64,000 nt of DNA from Diplocarpon mali (Eukaryota > Ascomycota > Leotiomycetes > Helotiales > Drepanopezizaceae): NCBI GenBank assembly GCA_024741835.1, contig JAENRP010000182.1, forward strand, positions 17,149 to 81,148, read 5' to 3'. The notes under the pieces are model-generated. The model ran no database searches and was not told where the DNA came from. It worked only from the letters and a program-made list of their open reading frames with translations. Shown one piece after another: positions 1 through 10,200 of the stretch (positions are counted from its first letter, which is position 1; the number at the start of each line of letters is the position of its first letter). Made by a program: the position numbers and the translations under genes.

Positions 1-654
1 ATTGCATCTAGATTAAGGATTTTGCTAAAAAGGTAGTACCTATTTACTCCTTATTTCGGAAAGGGGCTGAGTTTTAATAGGAGAAACCCTAAATAGAGGC
101 TATGAAATAACTAAAGCAAGCGTTACTTAAGGCGCTTTATCTAATTAAAATAGACTATAGAGCTAACGCTAGGCCAATTATACTAATAGTTAACATAAGC
201 TTAATCGGATAGGGTGCTATCCTTTAATAAGCTGATACTTAATAGAAAAGACATCTAATTCGCTTTAAAAGTGGTTTTTAAAATCTAATAGAGATAAAGT
301 ATAATACTATTAAATAAGAATACAAAGGCGCTTTAAAGGCAATGAAAAAGATGAGAAGCGACCTTTATAGCACTTACTTTATTCTTAAAACTAATGCTAA
401 AGTGCTAGTAGAATAATTGAATAGAGCTGCAAGCGACCTATTAGGAGCTTTGCTAATAAAATGGATTGCTTAAATAAGACTAATAGACTTTGAAGTTAAA
501 TATATTCTAAGAATGAAAAACACTGCCGCCGACGGCCTTTTAAAAAGAACTCGGCCCTACCCTTTTGATTTAATTAAAGAAGATAAAATAGATATTAATA
601 AGTAGGTAGAAAACGAAGTTGGTTATCTATTAATATATCGCTTTAAAGGGACTC

Positions 655-680
655 GACTCGCGAGCCCGGCCTGCGAGTTA
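655..680. repeat. Palindrome P5 (RNase H-integrase junction), well preserved
   Basis: ACTCGCGAGCC followed by CGGCCTGCGAGT. Read in the pol frame as RLASPACEL, a different frame from the LTR-PG-RV reading used in X and Y. Equivalents at 28366-28393 (G2), 42847-42873 (G3) and 54693-54719 (G4). Confidence 0.75.
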
Positions 681-2089
681 AATAAGAGAATTTTATCACT
701 TGACTACTTAAGTGACTTTAAAGAAATCGCGAAGTTTTTAATTACGCTTAAACGACTAAAGACGGTTGCTCTTAAGGATTTTTAGAAATTTAAAGCTAAA
801 GCTTTGATTTATCTAATATAAGGAAGACGATTATTTAAAAGGAGCGATAACTCATTCCTTATATGACTCTGCTTAGATAACGAAAAACTAAAGGCTAAGG
901 CTATCTAAGATATTTATAAGGAAACTGGCCACTAAGGAGCTAAGTCCACTTACTACTAACTCTTAAGAAAATTCTTTTAGAAAGGCTCTTTTAAGGATTG
1001 TAAAGCTTTTATAAAGAGTTGCGTCCCTTATTAGAAATGAAAACCTAATTATAAGGAAAATCCCTTATTCCTAACCTAGCTATTAGGCCTTTTTTATAAA
1101 GTCAGCCTTAATATTATATAAGTACTAACTATTAAGAATAGGATAATATATTTTATTCTAATAAAGGAAGACCTATTAGGATAGCTTAAAGGATAACTTT
1201 TAAGATCTACTAACTTTGAATCTATTATAAAGTTCCTTTAAGAAGACGTGGTCTATTGCTATAGACTTTTTAGCAAATTAACTATTAATAAAGGCCTTGA
1301 AAATAAAGGAGTAGTTAAAGCTTTCTTGCGAAAATATAGTATCAAACGGATTTAAATCTTAGCGTATAATTTAAAAGCTAATAGAGTAATAGAACGAGGA
1401 TATTATAATATTCTTGATAGTCTATCTAAAGTTACTTATAGAGGATTTAAGGATTAGATAAAACGCTTTTATAGAATACTCTTTACTTATTAAACGATAA
1501 TTTATAAACCGACTAGAGTTATACTATTCTTCCTTATCTATAGTAGAGAGGCATAGCTCCCTTTTAAATCCTAATAGCCTATTTAAAGATTGTTCGACTA
1601 TAGTCAAATTCGGAACCGTTCCGATTTACTTATAATAAGATGCTAACAACTTAAGCTTTGAGATATGAATATAGAGGAAATCATTTTGCAAAAGAAACGA
1701 TATTAGGAAAAAGCTAAGGAAGCGTAGGCTACTTTTAAAGTACTTAAAATACACCCTATTTAAAAAGATGATCTTATTTTAATTTATAATATTATAAGAA
1801 GTATTAATATATTTACAAATACTAAACTTGATTATTAATAGCTTAGTCTATTTAAGGTTAAGTTTAAGTAAGAAGAAAAGGGATACTATTCTCTTTAGGA
1901 ACTTAATAGAGTTAATATTAAAGGAACCTTTGCAGCTAACCGATTAAAGCGCTTTTATTAATGCAATTAAACCTTATTCCCTTTAAAAGACGAATTAGAA
2001 ATTAATATAACCTCCGAATCCTTTATAGGAACCGACGGCGATATAAGTAATTTTGAACCCTTAGATAAAGACTAAGATTTTTCCAACTT

Positions 2090-2115
2090 GACTTATAAGC
2101 TAGTCCTACGAGTAA
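2090..2115. repeat. Palindrome P6 (integrase C-terminus)
   Basis: Read as LTYKLVLRVKN. Equivalents at 29799-29825 (G2), 41412-41438 (G3) and 56128-56153 (G4). Confidence 0.6.
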
Positions 2116-2200
2116 AGAATATTAAAATACCTAACTAATCGCGACCTTAAGTTATTATTCTTAAAATATCTAAAGAACGCAGATTGGAATACTAAACGAT

Positions 2201-2508
2201 TTCCTAGCCTATCAATTATCCTACCTTCCTTTAATCCTTGTTTTTATATTTTTAGTAAGGACGCTTCCTTTATTATTTAAGATATAGATCTTTTAGGATC
2301 ACTTTAAATTCTTACCTGCTTTGACTTATTTTGCATTCTTGATATTGGCCTTTAATTATAGCATTCCTATTACTTTCCTTAAATAATAAACTAAAAAGTC
2401 CAATTTCCTTAATATATATATAGTAAACCTATTGCAGCTTATATGCCCTTTTAATTCTTATATCTTATTAAACTCTCTTATTCATACTCCCTATCTTTTA
2501 TAAGTAAT
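2201..2508 (+). other. G1 pol to ORF-X intergenic region, pyrimidine-rich
   Basis: No coding frame is seen. The strand is rich in T and C runs, and TATATATATA lies near 2420, about 90 bases before the ORF-X start. Pyrimidine-rich leaders and a TATA-like run are common upstream of fungal genes, so ORF-X could have its own promoter here (inference). Equivalent stretches lie just before X at 30218 (G2), 41017 (G3, minus) and 56546 (G4). Confidence 0.4.
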
Positions 2509-3352
2509 ATGCCTTTAAAGAACTTATAAATGGTTTTATTTACTACGATAAGGGATAAACAAATACTGGTTATAAACTTCTCTTAGGATAGTAGAACTAT
2601 TGCATCATTGGAAAACTTTAAATTGACCTACGCAGCCTTAGGAGATATAGAGTAATAAAAACTCCTTTTAGCTTATGCGAATGCTATTAATAACCTTTCA
2701 ACCTAAGTGGCCCTTGGAATTCTCTAATTTGACGACTTCTTAATCGAAGAATTAAGACTAAAGGGAATCTTTAAAGAGGAATTCTTAGCTAACGCAGATT
2801 AATATATAACCTTAGCTAATACTTTTAGAATAGATTAAGATAAAAGAGAAGAATCTATTTGACAATTGGATAATTTAGCTACTAATAAGAGAGGACTCCT
2901 ATTTCGTTTGCGCTTTTTAATAAATATTGATTCTAATAATAGAAAACAAGTATTATTAAAAATTCTTAAGGAAAATACTCTTACTACTAGAGCTATTCAG
3001 ATTCTCAATTTCTTTATTATTTAAAAAGGAGTAGTAAAATTCTAAGGCAATCGAATTTGCGGTTGCAGATTTATAGGCCTATCTAATATAATACTTATAG
3101 TAGCTGATAGGGCTATGAAAAGATCAAATTGGGCTGCAGATATTACCTTACTTAATAGTACTATTATTAATATGCTAGGGCTTTGCGCTTTTGCTTATAG
3201 TTTGCTTATTTTAAAAGAGAACTGGACTCCTATACTAGGGTTTGGATGAGATTTCTTTAATAATAAAGAAGGGAATTAGTTATTTGTAGTTAAGCTTGTT
3301 TTAAAATTCGCTTCTTAACCTAAAGATATAATAAGTACTAAATTATATGATT

Positions 3353-3380
3353 TAACTCGCGGTCTTAGACTAGGAGTTAG
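3353..3380. repeat. Palindrome P7 (ORF-X, residue ~281)
   Basis: Read as LTRGLRLGVR. It matches the position of P10 in ORF-Y (residue ~280). Equivalents at 31062-31087, 40148-40173 and 57391-57416. Confidence 0.65.
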
Positions 3381-4740
3381 AAATGAGAATTTTAGAACTG
3401 GACCTAACTTGCCTCTTGCTAAAATGATTTTAGAAACTGCTGTTAAATAAATTGCTTAAACGCTTAGCGCAGCCTCTTTAGAATTTTCAGAATCTTTAAA
3501 GGACTCTCCTTTAGCTAAATGACCTATTTTAGCTTAACCTTTAAGAAGGATGGATCGTTTAATAGCCACCTTAGCTAATTTGCAATTTAAAACTAAAGGA
3601 TTATGCGCTTGCTTAAACTCCTTCTTTAATAACTTAAAGGAGCTAGTTCTTAACTTCTTTATATTTATATATAACTATTTTAGAAATGATAATATAAGGG
3701 AAGACCCTATTCCTACTGCTTTAGAGACGATTAAAAGAGCTATTAGATAGATTTAATAGCTTATCTTAAATGAGTTCGCCCTTATAGATATTATTTAATT
3801 CTTTAATAATTATAGAAGTTAAGAACCTAGTCTCTCGAATGCCGAGCGAGACTATTTTATCTTATAAGAAAGAGAACGCAAAGAGGAATCTATTAATTAG
3901 GACATTTGTAATTGTAGTAATATGCCTTAATCGGTTATTCTCAACCTTAAGCTTAGAGAACGATATAATATTTAAGTGTCCTTTATAATAAAGACTTGCT
4001 TTCGATAGTATCTTCTTAGCGTAGAAATCGAAGGGAAAAGACTTTGCGACCTTTATATTCGCTCTCTTTCGGTTTACTATAATCTTAATTATAAAGGATT
4101 TAATATTAACGAAACTATTAAATACCTTGAACTTCTTTATATAATAGAAGATATTGATCTTTTTTTAATCTACCTTAATAATTAGTTCTTCGTCTCTTTA
4201 AGGATACGCAAATCTAACCTATTAATAATAGAGGCATCTTTAGGTACTGTAAAATTCAAGGCTGATCCTAAAGCTTTAAAGGCGTTAGAGCCGATTGAAT
4301 AGAACAATTCTTTCTTTTCGATATTATTAAGTAATAAATAGTAAGAGGAAATAGAGGAAGAAGGGTTAATTATAATACTTAAACCCTTTGGATACTGCTT
4401 TCTAACTGATAATTTTACTATTGATAATAGTGCTTTTATAGGTATATTCCTCTCTATTATAAGATAAGAAGTAGAGATATACCTTTATTACTTCTGCCCT
4501 ATGGATAATGCGACCTCTATACCTTCTTATTTTCTTTATAATATAATGTTTAATCTCACTTAATAAGTCCTTCGGATGCATTATAGACTCTACCTTTTAG
4601 CTATAATAGTAAAAAGTGGAGGAGCCTATTAGCTTATGGCCTACTTCGAACCTCTTTAATTAATTGGCCTTAGTCTTTATAATTAAGTTGTTTTAATAAA
4701 GAGGGATGCAAGTGCTACTAATAAAGAAATTCCGATTTTT

Positions 4741-4764
4741 ACTCGCGGTCCTAGCTCGCGAGTT
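4741..4764. repeat. Palindrome P8 (ORF-X, residue ~744)
   Basis: ACTCGCGG-TCCTAG-CTCGCGAGT, read as TRGPSSRVN. It corresponds to P12 in ORF-Y (residue ~753). Equivalents at 32448-32474, 38762-38788 and 58776-58803. Confidence 0.7.
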
Positions 4765-5624
4765 AATTTTATTAGAAAGTAAGTCTTAGATTATCAGATC
4801 CTACTGATTAGATAAAGGCTATCTTCTAAAAGCCTTAATAGGTAGGTCGGCTCTTAATCGAATATGAAACTCACTCTATTTATAAAGAAGATAAGTCGAT
4901 AGACTTCCTAAGCACTTAGTTTAAAATTTTAGCTAGCTTGCATAATTGTAAAAATGAAGTAAAAAGAGATCTTATGACCTATTACTAATAATAGTAACCC
5001 TATTATAGTAATAATAAAATAAGGGCACCTTTTTAAAATGCGTTTAAATAAACTTTATAGAATTAGTAGCTTTATAGCCTTTTATAATAACTATATAGTT
5101 ATTTATAATAAGAATACCTTAGAAAATAAGACTTGAATCTTTAATCTTATCTTTTTAGTCTTTGCTTTAAAGCAACCTCTAGTGCTTTAATAGATTAATA
5201 TAAGTAGAACTATTGCACCTTTTAAAGCAGCTTTTCATCTTAAGAACTACGGTAGCCTCTTTAAAGCTATTATTGATTAACGCTCTTAAATAGATCCTTC
5301 TATTATAACTAAAGTATAGGAGTTATTCCTTTTTAATAAGGATAAATTGAAAATCCACCTTATAGAATATAATTAAAAACTCTTTAACGCTCTTATTAAA
5401 GCTTAGACGAATATTATAAATACTAAGTCGCTTCTTTATAGACTTAAGTCTTAGGGATAATGCGATAAAGTAAATACTATCCGAGAGCCTAATGTATTAA
5501 TTGATAAAGGCATTATTATAAGAAAATTCAGAAGAGAGACGAACTAAGACGCTAGTATAGTATTAGACCTTAATTTGGGAACTAATCCCCTGTTTTTACC
5601 CTTAAGCTTAGAAACGCTAAGACT

Positions 5625-5650
5625 GACTCGCGAGCCTGGCCTGCGAGTAA
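5625..5650. repeat. Palindrome P9 (ORF-X, residue ~1039), well preserved
   Basis: ACTCGCGAGCC, T, GGCCTGCGAGT, read as LTREPGLRV. It corresponds to P13 in ORF-Y (residue ~1027). Equivalents at 37877-37902, 49169-49195 and 59662-59687. Confidence 0.75.
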
Positions 5651-5826
5651 GGTTGGACTCGGCTAGCTTAAGCCTATAAGAAGGTTCGAATGAACCTCGG
5701 TTACCAAATCTAGGAGTACTAATAGAAGATCTTTTAAAAGAGGTCCTTAAAGCTAAGAAATCGCTAAGAAATAAGAACTAATATAAGAGAAGAAGACTCT
5801 AAAGTAATAATAGAACTAATAATTGA

Positions 5827-6431
5827 GTCGACTTAATTTAAAGAATTATAGTCTATCCCTCCTTTTGAAAACCATTTAGAGAAATTGTAAATTAGATATT
5901 AAATTTTTTTAGGATTATCTACTTTTTATATACTTATACCTCTTTATTCTCTATTTATTATTCTATTTAATATATATTCTTTATTCTACTTTATTCTTTA
6001 TATAATCTACCCTTTGATTATTTCCTTTATATACAACTTTTTAACGCTTACCTTTGAAATATCATCCTTACCTTTAAAGAATTATCATTTACTAATTATA
6101 AGTCCTTATATGCGTTATACCCTACTTTTGTTCTTACTTCTAAGCTTATTATGCCTACTTTTCCTTTGTGCACTAGCGCGATTCCAAACTCTATAAATAA
6201 GCCTCTCCTTATATGACGATTTTACTTTTTTTACTTTCTTTATAACCCTACTAGACCTATAATACTAGTACTACTACTATTATCTTTCTATTATTAATCT
6301 TTTTTAATATAGGCCTCTTATATTATTAATCTTTCTTAAATAATTATCTCTTCGTTTAAAGCTACCCCTTTGCCGACTAATTTATTATAGCACTACTAAG
6401 CTTAAATAAGAAAGCTATACTTAAGAAGAAT
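5827..6431 (+). other. G1 X-Y spacer, pyrimidine-rich, with a 60-codon open frame
   Basis: A 605-base gap between the X stop and the Y start. The X-stop to Y-start distance is 606 bases in G1, G3 and G4 and 612 in G2. It is strongly T/C rich with TATATATA near 5970. A 60-codon open frame (6014-6196; equivalent 60051-60233 in G4) would encode a leucine- and phenylalanine-rich hydrophobic peptide. That frame is not kept in G2 or G3 as the same peptide, so it is more likely a by-product of pyrimidine richness than a gene. The constant spacing and composition fit a promoter and leader for ORF-Y (inference). Confidence 0.45.
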
Positions 6432-7272
6432 ATATCAGTTATTGCCTTAAGTAGCAAGTTAATAAATACTACTAGCAATAAGCTAATATTAAAAGGTGGC
6501 TTTTTATAAGAGGGCAAGTTATTAAGATTATTAGAAGATATAGTAAGTACTTATAGAATGTTAGGTAAAATAGAATAATAGGTATTTCTAAACTTATCTA
6601 TTAAAGTATTAAACTATAGAATCTTTGCAATTAAAGAAGGATTTTTAGGCTTTAATGATTTTCTTAAGAATAAGCTTAAGATAAAGGGAATCAATTATGA
6701 AAAATTCCTATAGGAATATTAAGGGTATGCTAATTTAGTCGATCTATTTCGAAAGAATTGAGATAAGAAAAATGAGTATATAAAAAGGTTATTGCAATTT
6801 ATAAGTAGCACTTATAGTATACTTTTTCAAATATACTTTATAATTGATATTACTATTAATAATGCCTTATAAGGGCTTGGCAAAATTTTTAAGATATATT
6901 AACTAGTAGCAAAGGCTATATAGGTATTAAATCATTTTACTATCTAAGAGGGTATGAAAAAGCTATAAGGAAATAGTGCGTAAGGTAGAAAATTTATAGG
7001 TTTTTTAAGTACTATTATCTACTCTGCTATTTAAACTATAAAGGACAGCCCCTTTTAGTATAATAATATTATATTACTAGATTAAATAGTTCTAGATACC
7101 CTTGGTTTATAATAGTTATAATATAGTTTACTTATTATAAAGGAAAAGATAATCTATCTAATTAAGTATATTATAAACTACTTTAATAATAAGATAGAAA
7201 GATAAGAGTTTATTATACCTACTACTTAGAAAATGCTACTACTCTTAAAAGATTTAACTAATAAGTAAAATT

Positions 7273-7298
7273 TGACTCGTAGGCCTGGCCTATAGGTG
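7273..7298. repeat. Palindrome P10 (ORF-Y, residue ~280)
   Basis: Read as LTRRPGL-V. Equivalents at 36228-36254, 50825-50850 and 61311-61336. Confidence 0.65.
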
Positions 7299-7459
7299 GA
7301 AGTACTATATAAGGAGGATGTCCTTAAGCTGGAGGTACTTATAATACCTAAAACTTAAATAGCTAACTATTGCAATTACTAATTATTAGACTTAGACGAG
7401 TTTGATTTACTATCCTTAAAGATGCCTTAAATACTTAGAACACTAGTAGTAAAGAAGTT

Positions 7460-7485
7460 GACTTGTAAGCCTAGCCTATAGGTTA
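7460..7485. repeat. Palindrome P11 (ORF-Y only)
   Basis: Least mutated in G3 (36041-36068), read there as LTREPGPRVN. No counterpart in ORF-X, so it was gained by Y or lost by X. Also at 51011-51036 and 61497-61523. Confidence 0.65.
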
Positions 7486-8689
7486 GAATATATAATGATA
7501 TAGACTCTAAAGATGATCTGATAAATAAAGAGAATAACCCTATTACTAATATAATAGAAATTTTTAATAATACTAAGAAGGATATAGCTGATATTATATA
7601 AACCTTTTCCAAAGACTTATAAAAATTTGTTTTGAAATTCTATAAGTTAATAATAAAGCGTTTGAAAAAGGAAGGTTAAGGAGAAGTTTTACTAGTATAG
7701 GAAGCGATGGCAAAAGCTGTTAAATAAATTATAAAGCTATAATAAGACGAATTTTCTATAAATAATATTATATATTTCTTTATTAAGTATAAGAAATCGA
7801 AGGGCAACTACTATATCCTTAAAGAAAAGTCAGAAAATAATATAATAATTATATCTATAGAGTATTATAAAGTTCCCTTTAATATTAAGATAATACTTTA
7901 ATATAGCGATAGATTTAAGATTATAGTAATACTAGAGATAAAGATACAATTGAGCAAATTTGTAATAGGGATATTCAAGGACTTTAGTTTCGAAAAATTT
8001 TATACTTTATATAAACGATAATATATATAATATTATAAGCTAATAATAGTATCTCTAACTAATAAGTAAGTTTCCTCTAATATATATAAATTTTATACTA
8101 CACTCGACTTAAAGTTATTTTTACTATACTTAAGGAATTATGCAATTATGGCTATTAGTAATAGAATAGCAAGCCAGGTTAAGAAAGATATATTATTAGA
8201 TTTCGCTAAGTTTAAGGTAAAGCCTAAAGCTTTAAAATTATTTTATAATATCGCTTAGACTTCCGCTTAGTATAATGCTATACTAATTAATAACAATTTA
8301 ATATTACTTTATAGCAAAGGTTTTTTAAATATATTTAAATTGTTTAGCTGCGCTTTCCTAAGTACTATACGTATATATAGTTATAGTAATTGTAGAAAGA
8401 ATTCATTTTTAACATTAGTATAAAAGGAGCTAGAAATATACTAATACTATTTCTAAACTTTAAATAAGAAGCTAAGCCCCCCCTTTGCCTTCCTCTATAA
8501 TATGACTTATAGCTTAATATAGCAGACCTTAAGGATGTACTATAGTTTGTATCTTAGTGCTTTATTAACTTATTATAATTCTTTATATAAGCTAGTAGTA
8601 TATCCTAAGCTTATATAGTTTATAAGTATTAACTACTATTTGCGAATTATTTCTATTAAGATTAATACTAATATAAGATTTGTAAGATT

Positions 8690-8715
8690 GACTCCTAGGC
8701 CTGGCTCGCGGGTTA
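8690..8715. repeat. Palindrome P12 (ORF-Y, residue ~753)
   Basis: Read as LTPRPGSRVN. Equivalents at 34812-34838 (G3) and 62727-62753 (G4). Confidence 0.65.
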
Positions 8716-9511
8716 ATCCACTTAATAATAGAACTATTAACTACTATATGATTCCGGCAGTTAAACAATCGACTAGAGAATTTGCTATATAAGAAAAGTC
8801 TTATAAGTCATTTATACTTATACCCTATCGCCTTAAGAACTCTTAATAGATCTTATTGAATCTAGTATAAAGCGCAGTTTAATAGAAAGAATTAAATACT
8901 AAGGATAGAACAATTCTAAAGGAGTATATCTTTAATAAGACTACTCTATTCTTAGTATTTATAAGATAAGGCACCTTTATTAACTTAGATTCTAATAGAG
9001 AACTTGGAAAGGGTGGTTTTCTTATTGTTAGTAATAACTATATAGAAGTTATTAGTAATAAATCACTTAAGAATAGCGCTGACTTAAAAGAATTTATTAT
9101 CGATTCTATTTATATAAAGAAACTAAGTATAGTAAGATAGAGTATTGCTAGAGAAGCCTTAGCTAAGTTTTATATAACGCTTAGTATAACAAAAGGTAGT
9201 CTACTATTAGACGCTCTTATAAGAAGACAATTATAAAGTGATCTATTAGTAGTAATAACTATAAAGGATTTGTTTGCAAAAGATATATCTTAGCTAATAG
9301 CATATTTAAAGAAGTATAAATAAGAACTTTTTAAAGATTTTGCTAGTACTTAAAAGCTGGTTTAATAACTAGAGCTATAATTGTATAGCGATAAGTCTTA
9401 GATAAAGACTAAGGATATAGATAATAATATTAAAGCTAATAATAAAATTAATAAGATAATACTCCTTAAGAAGTATAGCATTAAGAAGCCTTATATAAAG
9501 ACACTTGATAT

Positions 9512-9538
9512 AACTCTTAGGCTTAGCTTACAACTTGA
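9512..9538. repeat. Palindrome P13 (ORF-Y, residue ~1027)
   Basis: Strongly mutated here. G4 (63549-63576) reads ITPRPGLQLD. G3 copy at 33990-34016. Confidence 0.6.
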
Positions 9539-9923
9539 TCTATCAAAGGGTAAAGCTAAGGAAGTAGTATTTATAGAATCTCCTGCCTCCTCCTCTTCTA
9601 TTATTAACAATTCCTTTAAAGATGATAATAATAATAATAACAATAACGCTATTATATAAGTCTCTCTCTCTATTAATAGAAGCCGCTAAAGTATACTAGT
9701 ATTTGCTTAAACTATTAAAGCTCTTATTATATTAAGACCTATCTCGTTAGATACTAATAGCAATATTATAAGAAGAAGTGGTCGTTTGGCAAAGAGAGTA
9801 TTATCTAATAATAGATCTCCTTGCCCTTTAAAGAGAACTAAGGAAAATTAATATCTAGGTTAGTACTATTTTTAATTGTTTTTGCGATTCTATAGCTTAT
9901 TTGTTTTACTAGTTTTATTTTCT

Positions 9924-9949
9924 AACTCCTGGGCCTAGCCTATAGGTGA
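9924..9949. repeat. Palindrome P14 (3' tail)
   Basis: Outside the coding frames. ACTCCTGGGCC-TAGCCTATAGGT. Equivalents at 33579-33604 (G3) and 63961-63987 (G4). Confidence 0.65.
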
Positions 9950-9957
9950 AAAGCTAT

Positions 9958-10020
9958 NNNNNNNNNNNNNNNNNNNNNNNNNNNNNNNNNNNNNNNNNNN
10001 NNNNNNNNNNNNNNNNNNNN
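9958..10020. other. Assembly gap (63 N)
   Basis: Unknown bases. The gap lies in the 3' tail of G1, straight after AAAAGCTAT. The gap in G3 (33438-33554) is at the equivalent element position, and the sequence on its far side is a TA dinucleotide run, so the missing sequence is probably low-complexity TA repeat. Confidence 0.95.
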
Positions 10021-10200
10021 AACTTCCCTTTTTTCTTTTTACCTTTAATAATAATATAGCCTTAGTTTAAGCCTTTTAATATATTAGTTTTCTCGCACTT
10101 AAGGTTTGCTAGTAATTAATATGCTATTGCTTTAACTTATATTATTTTATATTCTTTACTAATAGTAGTAGGGGCTACTACTTTTATTATTTAAAATATA

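Larger units (their letters stand above)
1..2200 (+). pseudogene. pol: G1 pol fragment: end of RT, RNase H, integrase
   Basis: Reading TAA/TAG as former Gln/Trp codons gives the C-terminal half of a fungal Ty3/Gypsy polyprotein. It opens in the RT to RNase H connection (YY-IWIKDF-like, base ~1). RNase H follows near 180-500; its first catalytic Asp has become Asn (V-N-I-S-L near 189). Then come the tether (LNRA, LLIKWIAWIRL), the integrase zinc-binding region (~920-1040), and the core with ENKG, NSKANR and ERG-like blocks (~1290-1400). The integrase C-terminus matches the fungal pattern GYYSL-ELNRVNIKGTFAANRLKRF (~1890-1960, quoted in part). Palindromes P5 and P6 are embedded. Where translation stopped is unclear, because the last TAA/TAG codons may be RIP products; the end is placed near 2200. 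Non-functional. Confidence 0.85.
2509..5826 (+). pseudogene. G1 ORF-X, large accessory protein of unknown function (1105 codons, RIP-broken)
   Basis: A long frame on the pol strand between integrase and ORF-Y, with many in-frame TAA/TAG. The ATG at 2509 is kept in G1 and G2 and is ATA in G3 and G4 (TpG to TpA). The end is a TGA in G1 and G2 and TAA in G3 and G4, the expected RIP product of a true TGA stop. The length is 3318 nt in G1, G3 and G4. No domain is recognised. Landmarks are an LEN-TY-LG-IEQQ block at residue ~33, a GN-F-GLS block at ~190, a QQVLRMHYRLYLLA block at ~686, and a basic tail (KKSLRNKN, KRRR). Palindromes P7, P8 and P9 fall at residues ~281, ~744 and ~1039. It appears paralogous to ORF-Y. 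No signal peptide or membrane segment is evident, so it does not look like an envelope protein. Confidence 0.7.
6432..9851 (+). pseudogene. G1 ORF-Y, paralogue of ORF-X, unknown function (1139 codons, RIP-broken)
   Basis: Second large frame on the pol strand. The start is ATA here but ATG in G4 (60469), the expected RIP change. The end is TAA here and in G4 and TGA in G3, so TGA was the original stop. The length is exactly 3420 nt in G1, G3 and G4. The N-terminal ~250 residues align with ORF-X almost without gaps: LED-STY-MLG-IEQQ at residue ~33, GFLGFNDFL, DKKNEYI, and GRKFIGFLS at ~190. In the C-terminal half, a QQTLRMYYSLYLSALL block at ~697 matches X at ~686. A Lys-rich helical stretch (KFVLKFYK, KRLKKEG) is specific to Y. 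The Ser/Asn-rich C-terminus ends in a KRTKEN-like tail. Palindromes P10-P13 are in frame. No known domain is recognised. Confidence 0.7.
9852..10200 (+). other. G1 3' tail of element, AT-rich, interrupted by an assembly gap
   Basis: Non-coding tail between ORF-Y and the 3' LTR. It contains palindrome P14 (9924-9949), a run of N at 9958-10020, then AT-rich sequence matching the reverse complement of 33258-33437 in G3. A tract GTAGTAGGGGC sits near 10163-10174, 26 bases before the LTR. It resembles the purine tract of Copia-A but is not adjacent to the LTR as a polypurine tract normally is. Confidence 0.6.

Noticed and set aside
6014..6196. Hydrophobic 60-codon peptide in the X-Y spacer as an envelope or small membrane protein
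   Set aside because: Frame and sequence are not maintained in G2 and G3; the Leu/Phe content follows from a T/C-rich strand.
7427..7612. Minus-strand open frame, repeated at 61464-61649
   Set aside because: It lies opposite ORF-Y; RIP turns sense codons to TAA/TAG and leaves the opposite strand more open. It is the antisense shadow of the coding frame.
655..9949. Palindromic repeats as a CRISPR array
   Set aside because: Spacing is irregular (hundreds to thousands of bases), the repeats lie in eukaryotic retrotransposon genes, and there are no cas genes.
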